NCBI GenBank assembly: GCA_004297445.1
Contig: SCUK01000037.1
Location: forward strand, 1-64,000
DNA length: 64,000 bases
Direction: 5' to 3'
From: Anaerolineae bacterium
GTDB taxonomy: Bacteria > Chloroflexota > Anaerolineae > Anaerolineales > UBA11579
In this document: positions 44,200 through 52,360 of the stretch, one piece after another
Layout: the number at the start of each line of letters is the position of its first letter
Position numbering within the stretch: the stretch's first letter is position 1
The notes under the pieces: model-generated
What the model was told of the DNA's origin: nothing
Databases searched by the model: none
What the model saw: the letters and a program-made list of their open reading frames with translations, nothing else
Position numbers and translations under genes: made by a program

Positions 44200-44362
44200 A
44201 GAAGGAAGATGATACGACAGAAAGGAGGGAAGTGGTGAGTGGGAAGCAGGAGTCGGAAATTCGGAATCCGTTAATAGTGAGCGGTTATTCGAACTTCGCA
44301 AATGACGGGGTAGATGGCTTGCGCGCATCAGACTCCACGAAGCAAAATGAAGCGAGGCGGGC

Positions 44363-45115
44363 TTAATAGCGGGTGTATTGCCCCATCGCGGTGTCCGCAA
44401 AGGGTCGGCCGCTGCGGCGATAGATTTCGGACAGCGCGTCCATGTCGAGCGGAACGCGGCGAAATTCCAGACCCACCCGGCCTTCCTCGATAGTCAAAAC
44501 CGCGCATTCCGCCCACGGGTCGAGAAGTTTCGCCTCGGAAGATTGCTGATGGTTATACGCCATGCCGACACTTCCCGGGTTGAAAAAGAAGCTTTGACTG
44601 TCCGGCAGACGCCGGGTGAACTGCAAGTGCATGTGCCCTCCTGTGAAAACGTAGTTCGCATGGGGCTTGAAGATTTCCTGAAACTCAGCGTCAGAGGTGG
44701 AAGGCAGGAGGAATTGGTCGAAGGATGTGGGCGAGCCATGAAACGCCAACAGGCTGCGGCCATGACCTAAGTCCACGGTGACGGTCGGATGAAATGCGTT
44801 GATGAAGGTCAGGTCTTCCTGAGTCAGTTGGCTCAGCGACCATTCACGCACGGTGTCCAGTATTTTGCGGCGTTCTTCGGAGATGGAATACACGTCGGCT
44901 TCGACGCCCGTCAACAACCAGGAGTCTGCATTGCCCATCACGACCGGGCAGTTCAATTCCCCCAGGAGTTGGACGGTTTCATGGGGTTGAGGGCCGCCCT
45001 GAATCATGTCGCCGTTGCAGACGATAGAATCAACATTCAGTTTCCTGACCTCGGCCAGAACGGTCCCGAGCGCAAAACAAACCCCGTGGACATCGGATAG
45101 CACAGCGACTTTCAT
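44363..45115 (-). CDS. Calcineurin-like metallophosphoesterase (YfcE/MJ0936-like)
   Basis: A 250-residue phosphoesterase with the dimetal motifs D8-x-H10 (LSDVHG), GDMIQGG (D), GNAD in place of GNHD (residues about 65-68), and the later histidines in LLAFHGSP and FTGGHMHLQ. Family members hydrolyse phosphodiesters such as cyclic nucleotides or phosphorylated metabolites. A role in degrading cAMP made by the cyclase at 26318 is conceivable but unsupported. The 163-base gap before the THUMP-like gene shows no feature. Confidence 0.9.
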   Translation of the reverse strand: MKVAVLSDVHGVCFALGTVLAEVRKLNVDSIVCNGDMIQGGPQPHETVQLLGELNCPVVMGNADSWLLTGVEADVYSISEERRKILDTVREWSLSQLTQEDLTFINAFHPTVTVDLGHGRSLLAFHGSPTSFDQFLLPSTSDAEFQEIFKPHANYVFTGGHMHLQFTRRLPDSQSFFFNPGSVGMAYNHQQSSEAKLLDPWAECAVLTIEEGRVGLEFRRVPLDMDALSEIYRRSGRPFADTAMGQYTRY

Positions 45116-45179
45116 TTTGTATGTTCCTCCGGTCTAAAGATTTTACCCGGGAGAACAAAGGAACGGCTGGAGGCTGATG

Positions 45180-45887
45180 CTAAGGACTAAAGGTGATCGT
45201 AAACGGCACACTGCCGCCGGATTGGGAAGAGGCCTCGAAGTTGGGACAAAACACATCACCCTCCGCCTGGCAGGAGTAGGTGAAAGCGGCATCGCCGAGA
45301 GCGGTGTTTCCGCCGGTGAGGCTGCTGGCACCGCTGAAGGTGACGCTGATGGTGGCGGAACCTTCGTAATCCCCTTCGGGCGTTCGGAGGTTGGTGGCGA
45401 CGAGTTGAAATGTGACGGTACCGGCGGCGGCATCGTGAAAACCGGTGAGGATACCTTCGTAGTGGACGTATTCCTCGTCCGCGCTGCACGCGCCGCTGAG
45501 CGTGCCATCGCTGGCACGGATGAGGTAGCCATTGGCGCCGGGCGGCCAGCAGCCGATGGCGGAGAGCACGAACACCTCGCCGGAAAAAGCGGCGGCGGCC
45601 GCATCAAAGGTGAGGGTGAAGGATTCGCCCTGTGGCGCCGGCGGGAGAGAGGAATTGGCCGGGGGAGGTACAGAGGACGATTCGTCACCGGTTGAGGCTT
45701 CCTGGGTGAGTTCGGCGGCGCTGATGGCGACTTCGGTCAACCGGCCGGACATCTCCGCAGTGGCGAGCCGGTTGTAATCTTCTCCATTGCCTTCAAACAT
45801 GTCACCAAAGTTGCATCCCGGCAGAACTGCCAGCAGGGCGAGAGACACGAGGGCGATTGCGCGAATTAAGGGTTTACGAGGGTTCAT
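45180..45887 (-). CDS. Lipoprotein of unknown function
   Basis: A 235-residue exported lipoprotein: signal peptide MNPRKPLIRAIALVSLALL with lipobox VLPGC (C25), a Ser/Pro-rich linker (about 70-85), and a beta-rich domain to the end. In that domain GESFTLTFDAAAAAFSG and DYEGSATISVTFSGASSLTG suggest a repeated beta-sandwich. It is divergent from the pan operon. No family recognised. Confidence 0.75.
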   Translation of the reverse strand: MNPRKPLIRAIALVSLALLAVLPGCNFGDMFEGNGEDYNRLATAEMSGRLTEVAISAAELTQEASTGDESSSVPPPANSSLPPAPQGESFTLTFDAAAAAFSGEVFVLSAIGCWPPGANGYLIRASDGTLSGACSADEEYVHYEGILTGFHDAAAGTVTFQLVATNLRTPEGDYEGSATISVTFSGASSLTGGNTALGDAAFTYSCQAEGDVFCPNFEASSQSGGSVPFTITFSP

Positions 45888-46044
45888 ACGGCTCCTCTAC
45901 TGAATGGTATAAGGCCCAATGATCAGAACAGAGCGCCGGATGGTTTATGTGAGCCGCGACGGGCGCAGGTAGTATTATTTTAGCGATTACGCGGGTCGTT
46001 TTCAATAGGGAATACAGAAATGTTATTATTAACGTGCTGCTTGG

Positions 46045-46161
46045 AACCGCGAACGCGGAACGAGACTGCGCAACAAGCAAATAAGAGACAACGCTTGAGG
46101 CGTCTGGCCGGTAGGCCGGGCGCGCGCCGTCCGTGCATCCTGCAGCGGGCGTTTTGTTTTT
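46045..46161 (+). promoter_or_regulatory. Structured leader upstream of panB, candidate attenuator
   Basis: In the 334-base divergent gap the plus strand has a row of short hairpins: CCGC-GAAC-GCGG, GACAACGCTTGAGGCGTC and GGCCGGTAGGCC. They end in a terminator (46128-46161) only about 60 bases before the panB ATG. No known riboswitch class is recognised. The layout suggests that pan operon transcription is attenuated, or that a small RNA ends here. The remainder of the gap (45888-46040) shows nothing clear. Confidence 0.45.
46128..46161 (+). terminator. Intrinsic terminator in the panB leader
   Basis: A stem of ten pairs with one bulged G (CGTCCGTGCA with TGCAGCGGGCG, loop TCC) is followed by TTTTGTTTTT. 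It lies upstream of panB and downstream of the divergent promoter region. Confidence 0.65.
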
Positions 46162-46187
46162 CATTGCTTCGCTGCGCTCGCAATGAC
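46161..46187. repeat. ATTGC(GAGCGCAGC)GAAGCAAT palindromic repeat
   Basis: TCATTGCTTCGCTGCGCTCG followed by CAATGACA is an imperfect palindrome, the CATTGCGAGCG...GAAGCAAT element known as a dispersed REP-like repeat in many bacterial genomes. One copy was found in this window, directly after the leader terminator. Confidence 0.7.
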
Positions 46188-46221
46188 AAGTTAATCGGAC
46201 TCTACCAAATCGGAGGGTACC

Positions 46222-47109
46222 ATGTCCACAACGAAACCGAAGTCGAAGGAAACGCAGGATGAACGGGGGAAGGTAACGACGCGCACGTTCAAGTTGAAGA
46301 AGAAGCGCGGCGAAATCATCACGATGCTGACGGCGTATGACTACCCCACCGCCCTGGCGGTGGATAAGGCAGGAATCGATTCGATCCTGGTGGGCGATTC
46401 GCTGGGCATGGTGGTGCTGGGCTACCCGAACACGCTGCCGGTGACAATGGAAGATATGCTGCACCACTGCAAGGCGGTGTCGCGCGGGGCAAAGGTCGCC
46501 ATGCTCATCGGCGATATGCCGTTCATGAGTTACCAGGTGTCGGTGGAGCAGGCGGTGAGCAATGCCGGGCGATTTCTGCAGGAAGCGGGGATGGACGCGG
46601 TGAAATTGGAAGGCGGGCAGGAACGCGCCGCGGCGGTGGAAAAAATCGTGCAGGCCGGAATCCCGGTGATGGGGCACATCGGGCTGACGCCGCAGAGCAT
46701 CAACACGCTGGGCGGGTTCCGCACGCAAGGCAAGACGGCCGAGGCGGCCAAGAAATTGGTCGACGACGCGCACGCGTTGCAGGATGCTGGAGCATACAGC
46801 ATCGTGCTGGAAGCGGTGCCGGTGCAGTTGGCGGAGTTGATTTCGGGACAACTGGAAATCCCGACGATAGGCATCGGCGCGGGCGTGGGGTGTGACGGAC
46901 AGGTGCTGGTGACGCATGACCTCATCGGTCTGTTCGACCGCTTTACGCCGTCCTTCGTCAAGCAATATGCCAGCATCCACGGGGTAATGGCGGAGGCGTT
47001 TGCGGCGTTCAAGGCCGACGTGGAAGCCAAGACCTTCCCGACCGCCGACCACAGCGTGATGATGAAGGACGAGGAGTGGCTGGCGTTGTTGGGAGAGTTG
47101 GGGCAATGA
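46222..47109 (+). CDS. panB: 3-methyl-2-oxobutanoate hydroxymethyltransferase
   Basis: A 295-residue TIM-barrel enzyme adding a hydroxymethyl group from methylene-THF to ketoisovalerate to give ketopantoate, first step to pantothenate. Metal and substrate residues are D59 (VGDSLGM), D98 (IGDMPF), K128 and E130 (VKLEGG) and general base E197 (VLEAVP). The basic N-terminal extension of about 25 residues is longer than usual. An AGGAGG-like box (GGAGGGTACC) precedes the ATG. It is the first gene of the CoA operon. Confidence 0.97.
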   Translation: MSTTKPKSKETQDERGKVTTRTFKLKKKRGEIITMLTAYDYPTALAVDKAGIDSILVGDSLGMVVLGYPNTLPVTMEDMLHHCKAVSRGAKVAMLIGDMPFMSYQVSVEQAVSNAGRFLQEAGMDAVKLEGGQERAAAVEKIVQAGIPVMGHIGLTPQSINTLGGFRTQGKTAEAAKKLVDDAHALQDAGAYSIVLEAVPVQLAELISGQLEIPTIGIGAGVGCDGQVLVTHDLIGLFDRFTPSFVKQYASIHGVMAEAFAAFKADVEAKTFPTADHSVMMKDEEWLALLGELGQ

Positions 47110-47115
47110 GAAGAA

Positions 47116-47195
47116 GTCAACAGGTCAACGAGTTACGAGGCAACGAGGAAATACGACTGGCCTCGTTGACGCATTCCTCGTACCCTCGGTGACAC
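47116..47195 (+). repeat. GTCAACGAG-type intergenic repeat, copy 2 (panB-panE)
   Basis: Begins seven bases after the panB stop. Contains GGTCAACGAGTTACGAGG, CAACGAGG, then CCTCGTTGACGCATTCCTCG and CTCGGTGACAC. The inner GTCAACGAGG/CCTCGTTGAC arms can pair. It fills most of the 100-base gap. Confidence 0.8.
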
Positions 47196-47209
47196 TTTGA
47201 GAGTATTTG

Positions 47210-48133
47210 ATGCCTGAAAGCGTGCTGATCGTTGGAACGGGGGCGCTGGCGTGCCTGTTTGCGGCGCGGTTGGCGGCGCTGGGCGTGGAAGTGACCATGC
47301 TGGGGACGTGGCGCGAGGGCCTGCTGGCGCTGATGCAGTGGGGTGTGACGCTGGTACAGACCGACGGCCACCAGACTTCGTACAAAGTGAAGGCGACGGA
47401 CAACCCGGCGGACTGTGCCGGGGCGCGCTACGCTCTGGTGCTGGTGAAGGCCTGGCAGACGGAAAGCGCGGCAGAACGGCTGGCGCAATGCCTGGCCGAT
47501 GACGGGCTTGCGCTGACGCTGCAGAACGGCCTGGGCAACTATGAGACGCTGGCGGCGGCGCTGGGGCCGGAACGGGTTGCGCTGGGCACGACAACGACCG
47601 GCGCGACTCTGCTGTCCTCCGGGCGGGTGCGGCCGGGCGGCGAGGGCGTGGTGAGCGTGGGGGCGCACGAACGGCTGGGGCCGCTGGCGGGCCTGCTGAA
47701 GCAGGCCGGGTTCAACGTTGAGACGCTGGCGGATGTGCAAACGCTCATCTGGGGCAAGCTGGTCATCAACGCCGCCATCAACCCGGTGACGGCGCTGCTG
47801 CGGACGGCGAACGGCGAGATATTAACGCGCGAGTCGGCGTGGGGACTGTCAGCGCAGTTGGCGCGCGAGGTGGCAGCGGTGGCGGCGGCGAAGGGCATCG
47901 AACTGGCGTTTGACGACCCGGCAGCGGCGGCGGAGAAGGTGGCCGAGCGCACGGCGGGCAATCATTCGAGCATGTACCAGGATATCCAGCGCGGCGCGCC
48001 GACGGAAATTGATGCCATCTGCGGGGCGGTGGTGGCGGCGGGCCGGGAGGCCGGCGTGCCGACCCCGGCGAACGAGGTGGTGTGGCAGTTGGTGAAGGCA
48101 TTGCGCGAAGGTCAACGAGGCACCGAGGTATGA
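47210..48133 (+). CDS. panE: 2-dehydropantoate 2-reductase
   Basis: A 307-residue NADPH-dependent ketopantoate reductase. It has VLIVGTGALACLFAARL at the N-terminus, LVLVKAWQTESAAERL, the catalytic lysine in WGKLVINAAINPVTALL (the family K-x3-N-x4-N pattern) and SSMYQDIQRGAPTEIDAICG near the C-terminus. A TTG three bases earlier could also start it. The last residues (GQRGTEV) and the stop are encoded by repeat copy 3, so its natural C-terminus has been replaced or extended by repeat DNA. Confidence 0.94.
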   Translation: MPESVLIVGTGALACLFAARLAALGVEVTMLGTWREGLLALMQWGVTLVQTDGHQTSYKVKATDNPADCAGARYALVLVKAWQTESAAERLAQCLADDGLALTLQNGLGNYETLAAALGPERVALGTTTTGATLLSSGRVRPGGEGVVSVGAHERLGPLAGLLKQAGFNVETLADVQTLIWGKLVINAAINPVTALLRTANGEILTRESAWGLSAQLAREVAAVAAAKGIELAFDDPAAAAEKVAERTAGNHSSMYQDIQRGAPTEIDAICGAVVAAGREAGVPTPANEVVWQLVKALREGQRGTEV

Positions 48134-48166
48134 GGCAACGAGGGAAATCACCGGTCCTCGCTGCCA
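48111..48166 (+). repeat. GTCAACGAG-type intergenic repeat, copy 3 (panE-panC)
   Basis: Shortest copy. It starts inside the panE frame with GTCAACGAGGCACCGAGG, provides the panE stop (48131-48133), and continues with GAGGCAACGAGGGAAATC and CCTCGCTGCC up to the panC ribosome binding site. Confidence 0.75.
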
Positions 48167-48181
48167 TATGGAGAGGAAAGC

Positions 48182-49024
48182 ATGCATACTGTAACCACGA
48201 TTGATGGACTGCGGACGGCGCGGGCCGGGCTGGCCGAGCCGGTGGGGCTGGTGCCGACGATGGGCTATTTGCACGAGGGCCACCTGGCGCTGGTGCGGGC
48301 GGCGCAGGAACGCTGCGAGAGCGTTGTGGTGAGCATTTTCGTGAACCCGGCGCAGTTCGGGCCGAACGAAGACCTGGCGAAATATCCGCGCGACATCCCG
48401 CGTGACCTGGCGCTGCTGGAGGAAGCGGGCGTTGACCTGGTATGGCTGCCGACGTCGGAGGTGATGTACCCGGAGGGCTTCCAGACGTGGGTGGATGTGA
48501 GCGAGGTCAGCCAGCCGCTGGAAGGCGGGATGCGCCCGGGGCACTTCCGCGGGGTGGCGACGGTGGTCGCCAAGTTGTTTAACGCGACAGAGGCGCACTT
48601 TGCGTTCTTCGGGCAGAAGGACGCGCAACAGGTGGCGGTGATTAAACGCATGGCGCGCGACCTCAATTTTCCGCTGGGGGTGGTGGTCGTGCCCACCCAG
48701 CGCGAGGCGGACGGGCTGGCACGGTCCAGCCGGAACGTGTTTTTGAGCGCCGAGGAACGTGGGCAGGCGCCGGCGCTGTACCGGGCGCTGATAGCGGCCA
48801 AGGACGCGTATGAAGCGGGCGAACGCAACGCGGAGAAAATCCGGCGTGTGATGCTGGGGACGCTGGCGGGCGCGTCGTTGGCGCAGGTGCAATATGTGTC
48901 GTGCGCGCACCCGGAAACACTGGCGGAGCTGGATACGGTGAGCGCGGACGGCGCGCTGTTGAGCATGGCGGTGTATTTTGGGAAGACGCGGTTGATTGAT
49001 AATCTGGTATTGGAAGGGCAATAA
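48182..49024 (+). CDS. panC: Pantothenate synthetase
   Basis: A 280-residue adenylating ligase joining pantoate and beta-alanine. It shows PTMGYLHEGHLALV with H31 and H34 (HIGH-like), VNPAQFGPNEDL, GGMRPGHFRGVATVV (115-129), FGQKDAQQ and READGLARSSRN (KMSKS-like loop). The ATG has GGAGAGGAAAG upstream. Length and order match the family. panD was not seen, so beta-alanine must come from elsewhere. Confidence 0.97.
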   Translation: MHTVTTIDGLRTARAGLAEPVGLVPTMGYLHEGHLALVRAAQERCESVVVSIFVNPAQFGPNEDLAKYPRDIPRDLALLEEAGVDLVWLPTSEVMYPEGFQTWVDVSEVSQPLEGGMRPGHFRGVATVVAKLFNATEAHFAFFGQKDAQQVAVIKRMARDLNFPLGVVVVPTQREADGLARSSRNVFLSAEERGQAPALYRALIAAKDAYEAGERNAEKIRRVMLGTLAGASLAQVQYVSCAHPETLAELDTVSADGALLSMAVYFGKTRLIDNLVLEGQ

Positions 49025-49103
49025 GTCGATGGGTCAACGAGTTATGGGGCAATGAGGAGAGACGCAATCCTCGTTGACCCGTTGACCCGGCGACACATTG
49101 ACC
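49025..49103 (+). repeat. GTCAACGAG-type intergenic repeat, copy 4 (panC-coaX)
   Basis: Begins at the first base after the panC stop: GTCGATGGGTCAACGAG, TTATGGGGCAATGAGG, then ATCCTCGTTGACCCGTTGAC and CGGCGACACATTGACC. The coaX ribosome binding site CGGAGG follows. Confidence 0.8.
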
Positions 49104-49121
49104 TTCACTACGGAGGACACG

Positions 49122-49886
49122 ATGTTGTTGACAATTGATGTTGGGAACACAAACGTAACGCTGGGACTGTACAAGGGCGAGACGCTGGGGCCGCGCTGGC
49201 GGCTGGCGACCAGCCACGACCGCATGCCGGACGAGTACGGCCTGGACTTCTTCCACCTCCTGCAGCATGCGGGGGTGAAACCGGAGGAACTGGGCGGTAT
49301 TTGCATGGCATCGGTGGTGCCGCCGCTGACCAGCAAAATCGTGGAGGCGTGCCGCAATTATCTGCAGAAGGACCCGCTGGTGGTGGATGCCGGCGTGAAG
49401 ACCGGCGTGCGGATTTTATATGAAGACCCCAAGGCGGTCGGCGCGGACCGGGTGGTAGACTGCGCCGCGGTGCAGCGATTGTACGGTGGGCCGGCGTGCG
49501 TGGTGGACTTCGGCACGGGCACGACGTTTGACGGTATCTCCGCCGAAGGCGACTACCTCGGCGGGGCGATTGCTCCGGGCATCGGCATCGCCGCGGAGGC
49601 GTTGTTCTCGCGGGCGGCCAAGTTATCCCGAGTGGATATCAAGCGGCCGCCTTCGGTGATTGGCACGAACACCACGCATGCGCTGCAATCCGGACTGCTG
49701 TTCGGCTATGTGGGACTGGTGGAAGGCATGGTGGCGCGCTTCCGCGAGGAGTTGGGGCCGGAAATGAAGGTTATCGCGACCGGCGGGCTGGCGGAAATCG
49801 TGGGGCGCGAGACGAAAGTGATTGATATCATTGCACCATGGCTGACGCTGGATGGGCTGCGGATTATCTGGGGGCTTAATCAATGA
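49122..49886 (+). CDS. coaX: Type III pantothenate kinase
   Basis: A 254-residue ASKHA-fold kinase phosphorylating pantothenate in the first step from pantothenate to CoA. It has LLTIDVGNTNVTLGLY (D6 of the phosphate loop), VGADRVVDCAA, VVDFGTGTTFD and GGAIAPGIGIAAEALFSRAAKL. The start at 49122 is set by a GGAGG box 6 bases upstream; an earlier in-frame codon lies within repeat-adjacent sequence. Confidence 0.96.
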   Translation: MLLTIDVGNTNVTLGLYKGETLGPRWRLATSHDRMPDEYGLDFFHLLQHAGVKPEELGGICMASVVPPLTSKIVEACRNYLQKDPLVVDAGVKTGVRILYEDPKAVGADRVVDCAAVQRLYGGPACVVDFGTGTTFDGISAEGDYLGGAIAPGIGIAAEALFSRAAKLSRVDIKRPPSVIGTNTTHALQSGLLFGYVGLVEGMVARFREELGPEMKVIATGGLAEIVGRETKVIDIIAPWLTLDGLRIIWGLNQ

Positions 49887-49972
49887 GAAGGTCAACGGGT
49901 TGCCGGGTCGACAAGGTACGAGGAAAGCAGTTTCTTCGCGTTGACGCAGAACTCGGTGCCGCATTGACCTGT
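49887..49972 (+). repeat. GTCAACGAG-type intergenic repeat, copy 5 (after coaX)
   Basis: Begins at the base after the coaX stop: GAAGGTCAACGGGTTGCCGG, GGTACGAGGAAAGC, CGCGTTGACGCAGAACTCGG and TGCCGCATTGACC. More diverged from the others, especially in the left arm. Confidence 0.75.
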
Positions 49973-49982
49973 TGAGAGTGAC

Positions 49983-50591
49983 ATGACTGATCTCGAGCAC
50001 GACGCAACGTACTTTCTCGAATTGCAGACCAAGACCGGCTGGGGGCGAACGCTGGCGAAGTTCGCCGAGTGGTGCGCCATCCCGGCGGGCAGTGTGGCGC
50101 TGGATGTGGGCAGCGGGCCGGGCCTGCTGGCGAAACTGCTGGCGGAAAGTGGCGTGCGCGCCTACGGCGTGGACGTGGACGCCGGGATGATCGCCCAGCG
50201 GCTGCACGCGGGGATGATTCACGCCGATACGCTGCGACTGCCGTTTGGCGATGGGACGGCGGATTACGCGCTAGCTTCCAATGTGCTGTATTTGATGACC
50301 GAGCCGCAGCCGGCGCTGAACGAGATGGCGCGGGCGGCGAAACGAGTAGCGCTGCTCAACCCATCCGAATTGATGACGATGCAGGCAGCGACGGAACTGG
50401 CGGATGCGGCCGGGCTGGAAGGATTGGCGCGCGACACGATGCTCAACTACGCCGGGCGGGCGGAGCGGCTGGCGCGCTGGGATGAAGACGACCTGCGGCG
50501 GATGCTGGCGGCGGCCGGGATGGCGCTGGAACGCACGGCGCTGACGGTGGGGTCTGGGCTGGTGCGGCTGGCAATGGGCGTGCGCGAATAA
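49983..50591 (+). CDS. Class I SAM-dependent methyltransferase
   Basis: A 202-residue small-molecule-type methyltransferase. Motif I is VALDVGSGPGLLAKLL, motif II YGVDVDAGMI, and the post-I region GDGTADYALASNVLYL. It lies within the CoA operon between coaX and coaBC, with repeats on both sides. It is not a known CoA-pathway enzyme; its acceptor is unknown. Confidence 0.85.
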   Translation: MTDLEHDATYFLELQTKTGWGRTLAKFAEWCAIPAGSVALDVGSGPGLLAKLLAESGVRAYGVDVDAGMIAQRLHAGMIHADTLRLPFGDGTADYALASNVLYLMTEPQPALNEMARAAKRVALLNPSELMTMQAATELADAAGLEGLARDTMLNYAGRAERLARWDEDDLRRMLAAAGMALERTALTVGSGLVRLAMGVRE

Positions 50592-50635
50592 TTTATTCTG
50601 CTTCAGCACAAATGCAAAGAAAAGTCAAAAGCAGG

Positions 50636-50663
50636 CTCACGCAAAGGCGCAAAGACGCAAAGG
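50636..50663 (+). repeat. Dispersed CGCAAAGGCGCAAAGACGCAAAG repeat
   Basis: Occurs in the 139-base gap after the methyltransferase, in the run CTCACGCAAAGGCGCAAAG and ACGCAAAGG. It is shared with 42058-42085 and weakly with 52742-52775. Confidence 0.6.
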
Positions 50664-50730
50664 AAAACCAAAGGAAGTACAATACCGCGGGAAATCATTG
50701 ATTTTTCCAGTTACAAGTTCTCTACACCAC

Positions 50731-51045
50731 ATGCCCTCCCCCACCCTCCTCACGATGCCCATGCCGGATGGCAGCCGGTGTTTCTATGCGCCGGAGTATG
50801 ACCTCAAACCCAGCGCGATGCGATTGCTGGTGAGCAACCTGCCGGGCGTGAAGTTGCGCGGCACGATGGATTGCGATTCGGCGGGCTCGTGCTGGTTTGA
50901 GTTTGAAATCAACGAGTGGCGATTCCAGGTGCATAACCCGTTCCCGACCGGCGCGTACTGGTTCATCGCTGTCAACCCGGAGACGGACGAGCGAATCCTG
51001 GCACAGTTTGTGGGCCACCTGGAAGCACTGGCGGCGACGTGGTAA
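50731..51045 (+). CDS. Small hypothetical protein, 104 aa
   Basis: A 104-residue soluble protein starting MPSPTLLTMPMPDG. It has predicted alternating strands (RCFYAPEYDL, GTMDCDSAGSCWFEFEI, WRFQVHNPFPTGAYWFIAV) and an ending helix (ILAQFVGHLEALAATW). An upstream TTG could extend it, but the ATG is favoured. No family recognised; it lies in the CoA operon between two repeats. Confidence 0.6.
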   Translation: MPSPTLLTMPMPDGSRCFYAPEYDLKPSAMRLLVSNLPGVKLRGTMDCDSAGSCWFEFEINEWRFQVHNPFPTGAYWFIAVNPETDERILAQFVGHLEALAATW

Positions 51046-51124
51046 CGAGTTGCCGAGGTACGGGTCAACAAGTTATGAGGAATTTCCCCGCCCTCGTTGA
51101 CGCAGCCCCGGCGACACATTGACC
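51046..51124 (+). repeat. GTCAACGAG-type intergenic repeat, copy 6 (before coaBC)
   Basis: Begins at the base after the preceding stop: CGAGTTGCCGAGGTACGG, GTCAACAAGTTATGAGG, then CCCTCGTTGACGCAGCCCCGG and CGACACATTGACC. The right end is nearly identical to copy 4. Confidence 0.8.
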
Positions 51125-51146
51125 TTTTCAGAAGACTCTCAAAGCC

Positions 51147-52352
51147 ATGACACCTCTCAACAACAAACGAATCCTGCTGGGCGTAACGGGCTCGATTGCC
51201 TGCTACAAGGCCGCCGACCTGGCATCCAAACTGCGGCAGGCGGGCGCCGAGGTGGATGTCATCCTGACGTCAGCGGCGACACAGTTCATCACACCGCTGA
51301 CGTTCCAATCCGTGACCGGGCGGCGGGCGTACGTGGATGCCGACCTGTGGGGCAGCGAAGGGCATGTGTTGCACATCAGTTTGGCCAAGGAAGCCGACCT
51401 GCTGGTGGTCGCGCCTGCCACCGCCAACACGCTTGCCAAACTGGCGCACGGGATTGCAGACAATCTGCTGGCGCTGGCCGCCGTCGCCTGTGAAAGTCCT
51501 TTGCTGATTGCACCGGCGATGGATGGCGGGATGTACCATCACGCCGCCACGCAGGCGAATATCGAAACGCTCAAGAAGCGCGGCGCGGTCATCGTTGGGC
51601 CGGAAGAAGGGCACCTGGCCTCTGGGTTGCGCATGGTGGGGCGCATGACGGAACCGGCAGAACTGCTGGGGCACATCCGGCAAACGTTGGCGCGGGGCGG
51701 GCCGCTGGCGGGGAAACACGTGGTGGTGAGCGCCGGCGGCACGCAGGAACCGATTGACCCGGTGCGGTTCATCGCCAACCGGTCGTCCGGCAAGCAGGGG
51801 TACGCGCTGGCACAGGCGGCGCTGGATCTGGGCGCGACCGTGACTCTGGTCAGCGGGCCGACCGCGCTGGCCGCGCCGGTGGGAGCGACGCGGGTGGATG
51901 TGCGCACGGCGGGCGAGATGCTGACAGCGGTGCTGGAATACAGCCGCGGGGCTGACGCGCTGGTGATGGCGGCGGCGGTGGCGGACTTCCGGCCTGAACA
52001 GATAGCCGAACACAAAATCAAGAAGGGCGGCGACGCGCCGGTGATTAAGCTGGCGCACACCGCCGACGTGTTGAAGGAAGTGGCGGCGCAGAAGAACGGC
52101 CGGCCAAAGGTGATGGTGGGCTTCGCCGCCGAGAGCCGCGACCTGGTAGAGAACGCCGAAAAGAAACTGACGAGCAAAGGGCTGGACCTTATTGTGGCGA
52201 ACGATGTGAGCGCGGCGGACGCCGGGTTTGAAGTGGATACCAACCGGGTGACGCTATTGTTCGCCGATGGCAGCAAAGAAGACCTGCCACTGATGGGCAA
52301 GGATGAGATGGCGGCGGTGATTTTGCAACGGGTTGCCGGCTTGCTGAAATAA
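51147..52352 (+). CDS. coaBC: Bifunctional phosphopantothenoylcysteine decarboxylase/synthetase
   Basis: A 401-residue fusion catalysing two steps from phosphopantothenate to phosphopantetheine. The N-terminal FMN-binding CoaC domain (1-180) has LLGVTGSIACYKAADLA, HISLAKEADLLVVAPATANT with the catalytic His, and PAMDGGMYHH. The substrate-clamp motif reads GHLASGLRMVGRM, with Ser where many homologs have Cys. The CoaB domain (about 188-401) has VSAGGTQEPIDPVRFIAN, SSGKQGYALA and the lysine-containing AEHKIKKG. It completes the CoA set with panB, panE, panC and coaX. Confidence 0.96.
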   Translation: MTPLNNKRILLGVTGSIACYKAADLASKLRQAGAEVDVILTSAATQFITPLTFQSVTGRRAYVDADLWGSEGHVLHISLAKEADLLVVAPATANTLAKLAHGIADNLLALAAVACESPLLIAPAMDGGMYHHAATQANIETLKKRGAVIVGPEEGHLASGLRMVGRMTEPAELLGHIRQTLARGGPLAGKHVVVSAGGTQEPIDPVRFIANRSSGKQGYALAQAALDLGATVTLVSGPTALAAPVGATRVDVRTAGEMLTAVLEYSRGADALVMAAAVADFRPEQIAEHKIKKGGDAPVIKLAHTADVLKEVAAQKNGRPKVMVGFAAESRDLVENAEKKLTSKGLDLIVANDVSAADAGFEVDTNRVTLLFADGSKEDLPLMGKDEMAAVILQRVAGLLK

Positions 52353-52360
52353 AAAGAACT

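Noticed and set aside
45874-47106. A 410-codon open frame antisense to panB and across the panB leader
   Set aside because: It runs through an intergenic repeat and a terminator and opposes a firmly identified enzyme.
47116-51124. CRISPR array
   Set aside because: The repeated units are separated by whole genes, are variable in length and show no regular spacers.
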